This document shows positions 1-6,391 of a stretch of 8,793 nucleotides of DNA, in pieces (within the stretch, counting starts at the first letter, position 1; each line of letters starts with the position of its first letter). The position numbers and the translations under genes are program-made. The stretch is from Deltaproteobacteria bacterium (GTDB taxonomy: Bacteria > Desulfobacterota > SM23-61), in assembly GCA_029857975.1 (NCBI GenBank), contig JAOUFX010000077.1, positions 1-8,793 of the forward strand, in the 5' to 3' direction. The notes beneath the pieces are model-generated. The model was not told the origin of the DNA, did no database searches, and was given only the letters and a program-made list of their open reading frames with translations.

Positions 1-538
1 CATCCACTCTGGCAACGAACCCCTATTGATCTCAGGTGTGGCCACTGAAGTGCTGGAAATGCTGGAGGATCAACCCGGGCTGCAGGTTATCATCGTGCCC
101 ATTGGGGGGGGGAGCGGTGCGGCCGGGGCTTGCATCGCGGCCCGCGCCGTCAACCGGGACATCCGGGTCATCGGGGTGCAGTCCGAAGCCTCTCCAGCGG
201 CCTACGAGTCCTGGCGGCAGCGGAGACTGGTAGAAGCTCCCAACCGAACCTTTGCGGAAGGGCTGGCCACCGGAACGGCCTTTGCCCTGCCCCAGGCGAT
301 CCTTTGGGAAAAGTTGGATGATTTTGTGCTGATGAATGATCATGAAATCATGCAAGCCATGGTGTGGATGGTGGCGCATGCTCATACTTTGGCTGAAGCA
401 GCAGGGGCAGCCTCTTTGGCCGCCGCCTACCGTTTACGCCACGAGCTGCAAGGCAAGAGAGTAGGGCTGGTGTGCTCCGGCGGGAATACCTCACTGGAGC
501 ATTTAAAACAGGCCCTTAACTCCACAAAGGAAGAATAA
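1..538 (+). CDS. PLP-dependent threonine/serine dehydratase-like enzyme, C-terminal part (5' end outside window)
   Basis: The reading frame is open from the window edge (first full codon at 2) to TAA at 536-538, so the N-terminal half, including the PLP lysine, is not visible. The visible part has the glycine-rich phosphate-binding loop GGGSGAAG (codons 104-127), a VIGVQSEA strand, an FAEGLAT segment, a TLAEAAGAASLAA helix and the late SGGN motif (around 478-489). This order is typical of fold-type II PLP enzymes of the threonine ammonia-lyase/serine dehydratase family, which deaminate threonine to 2-oxobutyrate or serine to pyruvate in the cytoplasm. The protein ends about 15 residues after SGGN, so there is no C-terminal ACT domain; this resembles the catabolic rather than the isoleucine-feedback-regulated form. 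The exact substrate cannot be read from this half, and other members of the fold remain possible. The gene is convergent with era, with only 16 bp between stop codons. The loop is encoded across a run of nine G (104-112). Confidence 0.85.
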   Translation, partial: IHSGNEPLLISGVATEVLEMLEDQPGLQVIIVPIGGGSGAAGACIAARAVNRDIRVIGVQSEASPAAYESWRQRRLVEAPNRTFAEGLATGTAFALPQAILWEKLDDFVLMNDHEIMQAMVWMVAHAHTLAEAAGAASLAAAYRLRHELQGKRVGLVCSGGNTSLEHLKQALNSTKEE

Positions 539-554
539 AAAAATTGCCGCGATT

Positions 555-1463
555 TCATTCCAACCCGAGCCTCCGCAGGGCCCGGGGGTCTTCCCGCCAG
601 TTTTTTTCCACTTTTACCCAGAGTTCCAAAAAAACCTTCGCCCCAAGCAAAGCCTCTATCTCTTCGCGGGCCAGGCGCCCAATTTTCTTGAGCATCCTAC
701 CTTTCCCCCCGATCAGGATCCCTTTCTGCGACTCCCTCTCCACCTGGATCGCGGCTTTGATCACGATCAAATTTTTCTCCGCTTTCTCTTTAAATTCTTC
801 GACCACCACGGCCGTGGAATAGGGGATCTCTTCTCGGGTCAAGAGGAAAACTTTTTCCCGGATTAGCTCGGCCGCCAGGAAACGTTCGGGCAGGTCGGTA
901 ATCATATCCTCGGGGAAAAGTTTGGGCCCTTCGGGCAGGATTTGGATAAGCTCGGCCAAGAGGACATCCACCCCATCCCCCCGGAGGGCAGAGAGGGGAA
1001 TAATCTGTTCAAAGGGGCGCAAGCGGGAATAGTTATCGATAATAGGTAGAAGATCCCCTTTCGGAACCAGGTCAATTTTATTAATGACGAGGAGAACAGG
1101 GTTCTTGACCTGGTTGAGAGTTTCAAGAATGTAATCGTTTTCTTCTTGGTCAGGGCGGTCCGCTTCGATCAGGAAACAGATTACATCCACTTCGTTATAG
1201 GTGGCCAGGGCCACTTTGACCATTGCCTGGTTGAGCTTCGACCGCGTTTGGTGAATACCGGGAGTGTCCAAAAAAATAATCTGCCCGGCAGGTTGGTTTT
1301 TGATTCCCAGGATCCGGTTCCGGGTGGTCTGGGGTTTATTGGATATGATGGCTACCTTTTCGCCCAAAAGGGTGTTGAGCAGGGTGGATTTACCCGCATT
1401 CGGCCGGCCAATGATAGCAACAAACCCGGATTTGAACCCTTCTTTTTTCTCCTTCTCAGCCAT
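555..1463 (-). CDS. era: GTPase Era, ribosome assembly factor
   Basis: A complete 302-residue protein, the normal length for Era, which binds the 3' end of 16S rRNA and acts in 30S maturation. All GTPase motifs are present: G1 GRPNAGKST at residues 19-27, G2 with TTR at 46-48, G3 DTPG at 66-69, G4 NKID at 128-131 and G5 SAL at 158-160. The C-terminal KH RNA-binding domain carries the GGKG loop at 252-255, followed by a basic stretch. The ATG at 1463 is chosen because the Era fold starts about ten residues later and an AGGG-containing site lies just upstream. The start lies inside the end of rnc (8-bp overlap), so the two are probably translationally coupled; rnc-era is a widespread conserved pair. 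The gene ends 16 bp from the convergent dehydratase stop. Nothing in the protein looks damaged. Confidence 0.97.
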   Translation of the reverse strand: MAEKEKKEGFKSGFVAIIGRPNAGKSTLLNTLLGEKVAIISNKPQTTRNRILGIKNQPAGQIIFLDTPGIHQTRSKLNQAMVKVALATYNEVDVICFLIEADRPDQEENDYILETLNQVKNPVLLVINKIDLVPKGDLLPIIDNYSRLRPFEQIIPLSALRGDGVDVLLAELIQILPEGPKLFPEDMITDLPERFLAAELIREKVFLLTREEIPYSTAVVVEEFKEKAEKNLIVIKAAIQVERESQKGILIGGKGRMLKKIGRLAREEIEALLGAKVFLELWVKVEKNWREDPRALRRLGLE

Positions 1464-2181
1464 GGTTACCCTTTGGAAAAAGATGAAGCTTTTGCAGAGT
1501 CCTTTGCGCTGCCCTCTGCTCCGCCTCTTTTTTGCTCTTTCCCGCTCCCACCCCGGCCACTTTATTCTGAATAAAAACTTTCACACCGAAGACTTTATCG
1601 TGGTCCGGCCCAAACTCCTTTACCAGCATGTAACGAGGGGTGGCTTTGAGGGTTTCCTGGGAAAGTTCCTGCAGTTTGGTTTTAAAGTCCTGATAGAACC
1701 CTTCCTGCTCGGCTTGGTCCAGATGAAAAGAAAAAAGCTGGGAGATTACCTGCCAAGTCTTTTTAAACCCCCCATCCAGGTAAACGGTTGCCAAAATAGC
1801 TTCCAGGGCAGCGGCCAGAATGGAATTTTTTTGCCGTCCCCCGGTCATCTCTTCGCCTTTGCCCAGCAAGAGATAATCCCCCAGCGCCAGTTCTCTGGCA
1901 ATCTTGGCCAGGCGAGTCTCATTGACCACGGCCGCCCGCAAGCGAGAAAGATTCCCTTCGGAGTAATCAGGATGGCGCTCCATGATCAGATGACTGATCA
2001 CCAGATCGAGGACGGCATCCCCCAAGAATTCCAATCGCTCATTGTCTTGCCCACCGGCCTCAAGATTTTCATGGACGTAAGACTTGTGCCTCAATCCCTG
2101 ATCGAGAAGGTCGAGGGATTTAAAGCGGTAATGGATCTTTTTCTGGAGCGTCTTCAGCTCTTTTTTGCGTTCATTTAACAT
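1456..2181 (-). CDS. rnc: Ribonuclease III (one usual metal-binding Asp replaced by Ala)
   Basis: A 241-residue protein from ATG 2181, normal for RNase III, which cleaves double-stranded RNA in rRNA and mRNA processing. The N-terminal nuclease domain has the signature NERLEFLGDA, with Glu51 and Asp55 matching E. coli Glu41 and Asp45. SEGNLSRLRA holds Glu75, and the GKGE segment holds Glu110, the Glu100 equivalent. In the next motif, SILAAALEAI, Glu127 (E. coli Glu117) is present, but the position of E. coli Asp114 is Ala124, codon GCT at 1812-1810. The C-terminal dsRNA-binding domain is intact, from DFKTKLQEL to GKSKKEAEQRAAQ. The frame stays open upstream to 2367, but that extension translates repeat DNA and I reject it. 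ATG 2187 would add two residues; neither start has a clear Shine-Dalgarno site. The end overlaps era by 8 bp. Confidence 0.93.
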   Translation of the reverse strand: MLNERKKELKTLQKKIHYRFKSLDLLDQGLRHKSYVHENLEAGGQDNERLEFLGDAVLDLVISHLIMERHPDYSEGNLSRLRAAVVNETRLAKIARELALGDYLLLGKGEEMTGGRQKNSILAAALEAILATVYLDGGFKKTWQVISQLFSFHLDQAEQEGFYQDFKTKLQELSQETLKATPRYMLVKEFGPDHDKVFGVKVFIQNKVAGVGAGKSKKEAEQRAAQRTLQKLHLFPKGNHG

Positions 2182-2196
2182 AAGCATTATTTGCTG

Positions 2197-2222
2197 CCAC
2201 AGAGTACACAGAGAGCACAGAG
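2197..2222. repeat. CCACAGAG-type dispersed repeat, single arm
   Basis: Three near-tandem CACAGAG units begin with CCACAGAG, only 10-16 bp upstream of the rnc start. The same core occurs as inverted pairs at 4784-4894 (as CCGCAGAG) and 6392-6547. No matching opposite arm (CTCTGTGG) is visible between here and mtaB, so this copy looks like half an element. It lies where the rnc leader and ribosome-binding site should be. Confidence 0.7.
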
Positions 2223-2346
2223 TTAAGAATACAAAGAATAAGACCCAAGGTATAAGTCGCCAGGTGAAATTTAGATGGCGGAGGTTGGATTTCGGTCCTT
2301 CCTTTGGAAAGATTCTTCCGCAATCCATCTTCCGAATTTTTATTGC

Positions 2347-2376
2347 TCCGAACTCCGAACTAATCACTCCGAACTA
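2347..2376. repeat. CCGAACT-type dispersed repeat, uninterrupted copy
   Basis: Three CTCCGAAC units lie here, two adjacent and a third after a TAATCA spacer. On the opposite strand this copy matches the repeat near 6172-6325 once the 123-bp insertion there is removed (28 of 29 positions). The mtaB stop codon (TAG, 2376-2374) lies at the end of this repeat. The rest of the gap down to rnc (2223-2346) shows no gene and no clear terminator. Confidence 0.75.
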
Positions 2377-3690
2377 TATCTTGCCGATGACTCTTTCTCC
2401 CTGAACATCCATGATCCGTACATCCAATTCCTGGTTGATGAATTCATTTCCACCCGGGATGAAAACCGGGATGTAATTGCGGGAATAGCCCTTTAACCAT
2501 CCGCTTTCCCGGTCCCTCTTGCTTTCGATTAACACTTTCCCTTTCTTTCCTTTAAAAGCGCTGTAAAAAAGCCGGCGTTTCTTTGCCCCCAATTCCCTCA
2601 AGGCCTGACAGCGAGCTTTGATAACCTGTGATGGGATTTGGGCGGGAAGGGACATCGCCGGAGTCCCCTGCCGTCTGGAAAAGGGAAAAACATGAAGGTA
2701 GGCGATCGGAAGATCCTCGAGCAATCTCATCGTATTCTCAAAAGCCTGCTCATCTTCGCCGGGAAACCCAGCGATCACATCCGCGCCGATGGCCAAGTCT
2801 GGAATCCTCCCCGCCAGACGGTTGACCAGATCGGCGAAGAAGGTGGCAGAATATGTACGGTTCATACTCTGCAGGATCCCATTATCCCCGCTCTGAAGGG
2901 GAATATGCAAGTGAGCGCAAACTTTTTTCGATTGCGCCAGGAAATCAATCAAGGACGGGGTAATTTCCTTGGGCTCGATTGAGCTCAAGCGAATCCGTAT
3001 ATGCGGGGTTTCCTGTTCCAGCGCTTGCAGCAGATCCAGCAGGGCCAACGAGGGAACCAAATCTTCTCCGTAGGCCCCCAGATGGATCCCCGTCAGGACA
3101 ATTTCTTTAAACCCTTTTGCGGCGAGTTCCTTTACCTGCGCCAACGCATCCGGCAAAGGAAGGCTGCGGCTTCTCCCCCGGGCATAAGGAACAATGCAAT
3201 AGGAGCAGAAAGCGTTGCAGCCATCCTGAACTTTAAGATAAGCCCTGGTGCGTCCAGAAAATAAGGGGAGTCTCCCCTCTTCCCAGGATAGCCGTTCTCC
3301 TACCGAGGAAGATAAGATATACGCTTCTGCGGGCTTTTTCTCCGCGGCAATGATCTCAGGAATCTTCTGCCGCTCTCTTATCCCTACGATAAAATCGACT
3401 CCGGGAATGGTGCGGAGAGCTTCCGGATCAACCTGAGCATAGCACCCGGTAACGATGACTTGAGCATGGGGATTCCTGGCAATGGCCCGGCGGATGAGCT
3501 GGCGGGATTGGTAATCTGTTTTTTGCGTTACCGTGCAGGTGTGGACGATATAAACGTCGGCGCACTGGTGGAAGGGGACAACGGTATGGCCTTGGGCCAA
3601 CAGCTCTGCGGCCAGGGAGGCGGCATCGCTGTGGTTGGTCTTGCAACCTAACGTGGCCAGGCCAATTTTCAAAAAACTTTTTCGATCCAT
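2374..3690 (-). CDS. mtaB: tRNA (N6-L-threonylcarbamoyladenosine(37)-C2)-methylthiotransferase MtaB
   Basis: A complete 438-residue radical-SAM methylthiotransferase. The N-terminal UPF0004 domain has three cluster-binding cysteines: Cys16 in TLGCKTN, Cys52 in HTCTVT and Cys83 in VTGCYAQ. The radical-SAM motif is C158-x3-C162-x2-C165 in DGCNAFCSYCIVPYARG. The order continues through VLTGIHLGAYG, LRLSSIEP, LHIPLQSGD and GADVIAGFPGE to a C-terminal TRAM-like region. The TLGCKxN start and overall length fit the MtaB branch better than MiaB or RimO. The enzyme converts t6A37 to ms2t6A37 in tRNAs reading ANN codons. The start overlaps the mnmA end by 22 bp. ATG 3690 is directly preceded by a purine-rich AGGGGGAGG with almost no spacer. 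A TTG at 3672, overlapping the mnmA stop, is an alternative with no good ribosome-binding site. The stop codon lies in a dispersed repeat. Confidence 0.92.
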   Translation of the reverse strand: MDRKSFLKIGLATLGCKTNHSDAASLAAELLAQGHTVVPFHQCADVYIVHTCTVTQKTDYQSRQLIRRAIARNPHAQVIVTGCYAQVDPEALRTIPGVDFIVGIRERQKIPEIIAAEKKPAEAYILSSSVGERLSWEEGRLPLFSGRTRAYLKVQDGCNAFCSYCIVPYARGRSRSLPLPDALAQVKELAAKGFKEIVLTGIHLGAYGEDLVPSLALLDLLQALEQETPHIRIRLSSIEPKEITPSLIDFLAQSKKVCAHLHIPLQSGDNGILQSMNRTYSATFFADLVNRLAGRIPDLAIGADVIAGFPGEDEQAFENTMRLLEDLPIAYLHVFPFSRRQGTPAMSLPAQIPSQVIKARCQALRELGAKKRRLFYSAFKGKKGKVLIESKRDRESGWLKGYSRNYIPVFIPGGNEFINQELDVRIMDVQGERVIGKI

Positions 3691-4778
3691 CCTCCCCCTA
3701 CAACCTCGTCCCCCTGATAAAAGACGGCGGCCTGCCCCGGAGTACCCGCCTCCTGCGGGATTTTTAAGTCCACCCTCACCTTTTCATCATCCCCAGGGGA
3801 AATAACCGCCAAAGCCCCGGGGTGGCGATACCGAATCTGTACCCAGACTTCCATTTTCCCTTCCAATTTAGGAAAAGAGATCCAGTTCACTCCTCCGGCC
3901 AATAGGCCATTGGCCATAAGCTCTTCCTTCCTCCCGGCTACGACCTGGTTTTTCCCGGTGTCCAGCGCCAGAACGTAATGAGGATGGGAGGCTGCGATGC
4001 CCAGACCGCGGCGCTGCCCGATGGTATAAGAATGAAGCCCCCGATGAAAACCTAAGACTTTCCCTTGACGGTTGACGATCTCGCCCGGACGGAAAAATTT
4101 TTTTCCCTTCCTCTCTTCCATAAAACGCCGGTAATTGTCATCGGGGATGAAACAAATTTCCTGGCTTTCCCTTTTCCGGGCTACCCGTAATCCCAATTTT
4201 AGGGCCTGTTCCCGGACTTCGGCCTTGGATTTTTCCCCCAGCGGAAATAACACCCTGGCCATCTGGTCCTGGGTCATCGTAAAAAGAAAATAAGACTGGT
4301 CTTTGTTGCGGTCTCGCCCCCGCCTGAGCACATACCTTTTTTTTAAGGGGTCCAGTTCAATCCTGGCGTAATGCCCCGTGGCCAAAGCCCGGGCGCCCAA
4401 CTCCTCCGCCTTCCTGAGCAGTCGCCAAAACTTGATCCGGTCATTGCAGCGAATACAAGGGTTGGGAGTGCGGCCGTTCAGGTATTCTTCGACGAAGTAA
4501 TTTACCACTTCCTCTTCAAAAGCCTGGCGCAGGTTGATTACGTAGTGGGGTATGCCGATCTGATCGGCCACCCGGCGGGCATCGCGGATGTCTTCCGGGG
4601 AACAACAACGGCCAATTTCTCCCGGGTCATCGAGCCTCTGGTCCCAGAGGCGCATGGTCAGGCCGATGACTTCGTACCCGTCATTTTTTAAGAGGGCGGC
4701 GGCTGTTGAGCTATCCACGCCCCCGCTCATGGCCACGGCCACCCGGCCCTTTCCTTTCGATCCCAAGGGTTTATCCAT
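3669..4778 (-). CDS. mnmA: tRNA-specific 2-thiouridylase MnmA
   Basis: A 369-residue protein that activates U34 of Lys, Glu and Gln tRNAs by adenylation and then thiolates C2. The PP-loop SGGVDSS is at residues 18-24. The two catalytic cysteines are Cys111 in the NPxxxCN motif (TPNPCIRCN) and Cys209 in ESQEICF. ATGHYAR, NKDQSYFL and YTIGQRRGLGI are also in place, followed by the C-terminal beta-barrel region. The frame is open upstream to 4988, but that extension translates an intergenic repeat and is rejected. ATG 4778 has no clear Shine-Dalgarno site. A GTG at residue 13 lies shortly after AAGGAAAGG and would give the short lead before SGGVDSS seen in many homologues, so the start is uncertain by 12 residues. 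The upstream desulfurase is the probable sulfur donor; a dedicated desulfurase next to mnmA is known from Bacillus subtilis YrvO-MnmA. Confidence 0.95.
   Translation of the reverse strand: MDKPLGSKGKGRVAVAMSGGVDSSTAAALLKNDGYEVIGLTMRLWDQRLDDPGEIGRCCSPEDIRDARRVADQIGIPHYVINLRQAFEEEVVNYFVEEYLNGRTPNPCIRCNDRIKFWRLLRKAEELGARALATGHYARIELDPLKKRYVLRRGRDRNKDQSYFLFTMTQDQMARVLFPLGEKSKAEVREQALKLGLRVARKRESQEICFIPDDNYRRFMEERKGKKFFRPGEIVNRQGKVLGFHRGLHSYTIGQRRGLGIAASHPHYVLALDTGKNQVVAGRKEELMANGLLAGGVNWISFPKLEGKMEVWVQIRYRHPGALAVISPGDDEKVRVDLKIPQEAGTPGQAAVFYQGDEVVGGGWIEKVF
3691..3699 (-). promoter_or_regulatory. Candidate mtaB ribosome-binding site, touching the start codon
   Basis: AGGGGGAGG on the minus strand ends immediately before the mtaB ATG. 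Pairing through AGGGG leaves a 4-base spacer, still shorter than the usual 5-9. The site lies inside the mnmA coding end, so ribosomes finishing mnmA would pass over it. This could mean coupling rather than independent initiation. Confidence 0.4.
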
Positions 4779-4783
4779 TTCAT

Positions 4784-4894
4784 TTACCGCAGAGCACGCC
4801 AAGACCGCGAAGGATTTAAAAAACCAAATAGCAAAATTATTCTTAATAAATTTATTACGGCAGTTCTCTGCGCTCTCTGCGACCTCTGCGGTGA
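4784..4894. repeat. Inverted CCGCAGAG repeat pair between the desulfurase gene and mnmA
   Basis: TTACCGCAGAG at 4784-4794 is matched in inverted orientation by CTCTGCGGTGA at 4884-4894 (10 of 11). Weaker similarity continues inward: CGCCAAGACCGCGAAGG on the left and several CTCTGCG units on the right. The interior, about 4811-4860, is AT-rich. The element fills nearly all of the 121-bp gap, and its transcript could form a long imperfect stem-loop. It has no T-run placed like an intrinsic terminator. It is a variant (CCGCAGAG for CCACAGAG) of the arms at 2197 and 6392. Confidence 0.75.
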
Positions 4895-4899
4895 ATTTT

Positions 4900-6081
4900 T
4901 TATGTTTTATGGCTGGAAACCCGCTTTTGATAGAGCGGCGATATATCCCGAAGTCGCTGCGCAATCTTGGGCAATACTTCCACCACATAATCTACATCCT
5001 CTTCTGTGTTATTCCACCCCAGGCTGAAACGAATTGCGCTCTGGGCGATCTCGGGCGGTATTCCCATGGCCAAGAGAACATGGGAAGGCTCCAGAGATCC
5101 GGAGGTGCAGGCCGAACCCGAAGAAACGGCTATGCCCTCCAAGTCTAAATTCAGCAGTAAGGATTCCCCTTCGATGTACAAAAAACTCAAGTTCAAGGTG
5201 TTGGGTAGCCGTTGGGTGGCATGGCCGTTTAGCTTTAGGTGGGGAATCCGCTGGATGAACCCCTGGTGCAATCGGTCCCGCAACGCCGTAAGATGGGTAT
5301 GACGTTTTTGAAAATCCCGCCGGGCAATTTCACTGGCCTTGCCCAGCCCAATGATGTAAGGAATGTTCTCGGTACCTGCACGGCGATTCTGCTCCTGGGC
5401 GCCTCCGTGGATCAAGGAAGCCATCTTGGTTCCCTGGCGGATATACTGGGCACCAATCCCCTTGGGAGTATAAAGTTTATGCCCTGAAAGGGAAAGAATA
5501 TCCACCGGCAACCGCTGCAAATCAATCGCCAGCTTGCCCACGGCTTGTACCGAATCCGTATGGAAGATCACCCCTTTCTCCCGGGCGATCTCTCCAATCT
5601 CCTGTACCGGGAAAATTGTCCCCGTCTCGTTGTTGGCAAACATGATCGTGATCAAGATGGTCTCATCCGTGATGGAGCGGCGAAGCTCCTCGAGGTTGAT
5701 CAAGCCATCGCCGTCGACGGGAAGATAGGTGACCTTATAGCCTATTTTCTCCAGGAACTGGCAGGTATGCAGCACGGCGTGATGTTCCACCTGGGTGGTA
5801 ATAATATGCTGCCCCCTCTCCCGGAGGGCAAAGGCCACGCCCTTAATGGCCATATTATCACTCTCCGTACCGCAGCCCGTAAAGATGACTTCTTCAGGAG
5901 CAGCGTTCAAAAGAGCGGCTACTTTTTCCCTGGCTTCTTCTAAATATTTTTTCACCTCCCGCCCGGCCCAGTGGATGCTGGAAGCATTCCCGAACTGGTC
6001 CTGGAAAAAGGGCATCATGGCCTCTAATACTTCCGGATGGACGGGGGTCGTGGCGTTATGATCCATGTAAACGCGCCGCAT
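4900..6081 (-). CDS. Cysteine desulfurase (IscS/NifS family)
   Basis: A 393-residue class-V aminotransferase-fold PLP enzyme that takes sulfur from cysteine as an enzyme persulfide, releasing alanine. It starts with the typical MRRVYMDHNATTP. The cofactor histidine is in QVEHHAV (His100), ANNETGT is at 149-155, the PLP lysine is Lys202 in LSGHK, and RRAGTENI is at 233-240. The persulfide cysteine is Cys325 in SSGSACTSGS, the extended loop of group I (IscS/NifS) enzymes. ATG 6081 is fixed by GAGGAG at 6089-6094 with a 7-base gap. The open frame reaches 6243, but the added part translates repeat DNA. Its position just upstream of mnmA and mtaB suggests it mainly serves tRNA thiolation, like YrvO of Bacillus subtilis. 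No iscU, iscA or nifU is in the window, so a role in Fe-S assembly is possible but not supported here. Confidence 0.94.
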   Translation of the reverse strand: MRRVYMDHNATTPVHPEVLEAMMPFFQDQFGNASSIHWAGREVKKYLEEAREKVAALLNAAPEEVIFTGCGTESDNMAIKGVAFALRERGQHIITTQVEHHAVLHTCQFLEKIGYKVTYLPVDGDGLINLEELRRSITDETILITIMFANNETGTIFPVQEIGEIAREKGVIFHTDSVQAVGKLAIDLQRLPVDILSLSGHKLYTPKGIGAQYIRQGTKMASLIHGGAQEQNRRAGTENIPYIIGLGKASEIARRDFQKRHTHLTALRDRLHQGFIQRIPHLKLNGHATQRLPNTLNLSFLYIEGESLLLNLDLEGIAVSSGSACTSGSLEPSHVLLAMGIPPEIAQSAIRFSLGWNNTEEDVDYVVEVLPKIAQRLRDISPLYQKRVSSHKT

Positions 6082-6088
6082 GGTTTGG

Positions 6089-6094
6089 CTCCTC
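6089..6094 (-). promoter_or_regulatory. Ribosome-binding site of the cysteine desulfurase gene
   Basis: GAGGAG on the minus strand lies 7 bases before ATG 6081. It decides this start over the longer open frame, which begins in the ATTGCGAG repeat. Confidence 0.75.
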
Positions 6095-6171
6095 GCAAAA
6101 ATTTTCGCTTCTTCTCGGCGGTTGTTAAAAGAGTTCAACGGAATCAGGAATTGCGTAATGGGGAATGAATT

Positions 6172-6369
6172 GTTCGGAGTAATTAATACAAACGCAATAT
6201 GTAAAGTGTCATTGCGAGGAGCGAAGCGACGAAACAATCCCACGAAGAACGAGATTGCCGCGCCCTTCGGGCTCGCAATGACTGTAACAATATTTATTTC
6301 GTTTGTATTAGTTCGGAGTTCGGAGTGTTGATTTTAATCTCCGAACTCTAAACTCCGAACTCATTACTC
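6172..6369. repeat. CCGAACT-type palindromic repeat, split by an inserted element
   Basis: With 6186-6308 and one TA removed, the outer parts form an imperfect palindrome. The left arm GTTCGGAGTAATTA (6172-6185) runs on into GTTCGGAGTTCGGAG (6311-6325). The right arm holds CTCCGAAC at 6339-6346, CTCCGAACT at 6353-6361 and ATTACTC at 6363-6369, which pairs with GAGTAAT at 6177-6183. The left arm is 28 of 29 identical to the reverse complement of 2347-2375. No gene is visible here; short spurious frames exist only inside the repeats. Confidence 0.75.
6186..6308. mobile_element. 123-bp MITE-like foldback element with flanking TA
   Basis: The ends are perfect 9-bp inverted repeats, ATACAAACG (6186-6194) and CGTTTGTAT (6300-6308). 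A second perfect inner pair is GTCATTGCGAG (6208-6218) and CTCGCAATGAC (6272-6282), and a third is CAATC (6235-6239) with GATTG (6253-6257), so almost the whole element folds on itself. TA lies on each side (6184-6185 and 6309-6310), as expected for target duplication by IS630/Tc1-mariner-type transposases. There is no room for a transposase gene, so it would be non-autonomous. The inner ATTGCGAG/GAGCGAAGCGACGAA sequence resembles a dispersed repeat that, from memory, is common in many bacterial genomes. Confidence 0.75.
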
Positions 6370-6391
6370 TGACCCAAATTGAGCGATTCTT

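Noticed and set aside
565..585. Possible intrinsic terminator of era: CCGGGCC/GGCTCGG stem with seven T downstream
   Set aside because: The stem is 7 bp with one G-T pair and lies inside the era coding end. The T-run (complement of 537-543) is about 21 bases away rather than adjacent, so the geometry is wrong.
1264..2178. Plus-strand 304-codon frame opposite rnc and era
   Set aside because: It spans the opposite strand of two clearly conserved genes and has no family features of its own.
2182..2367. N-terminal extension of the rnc frame, including a hydrophobic stretch WVLFFVFLTLCSLCTLW
   Set aside because: It looks like a membrane segment but is the translation of intergenic and CACAGAG repeat DNA. 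RNase III is soluble and starts near 2181.
4779..4988. N-terminal extension of the mnmA frame by 70 codons
   Set aside because: The added residues (such as FTAEVAESAEN) are translations of the CCGCAGAG repeat and of the desulfurase gene's 3' end. The MnmA domain starts after ATG 4778.
6082..6243. N-terminal extension of the cysteine desulfurase frame by 54 codons
   Set aside because: It begins in the ATTGCGAG element (FRRFAPRND is a typical repeat translation). ATG 6081 has a good GAGGAG site and the family's usual MxxVYMDHNATTP start.
6080..6331. Plus-strand 83-codon frame
   Set aside because: It is made of repeat translation (LRGAKRRNNP, FGLAMT) across the foldback element and has no ribosome-binding site.
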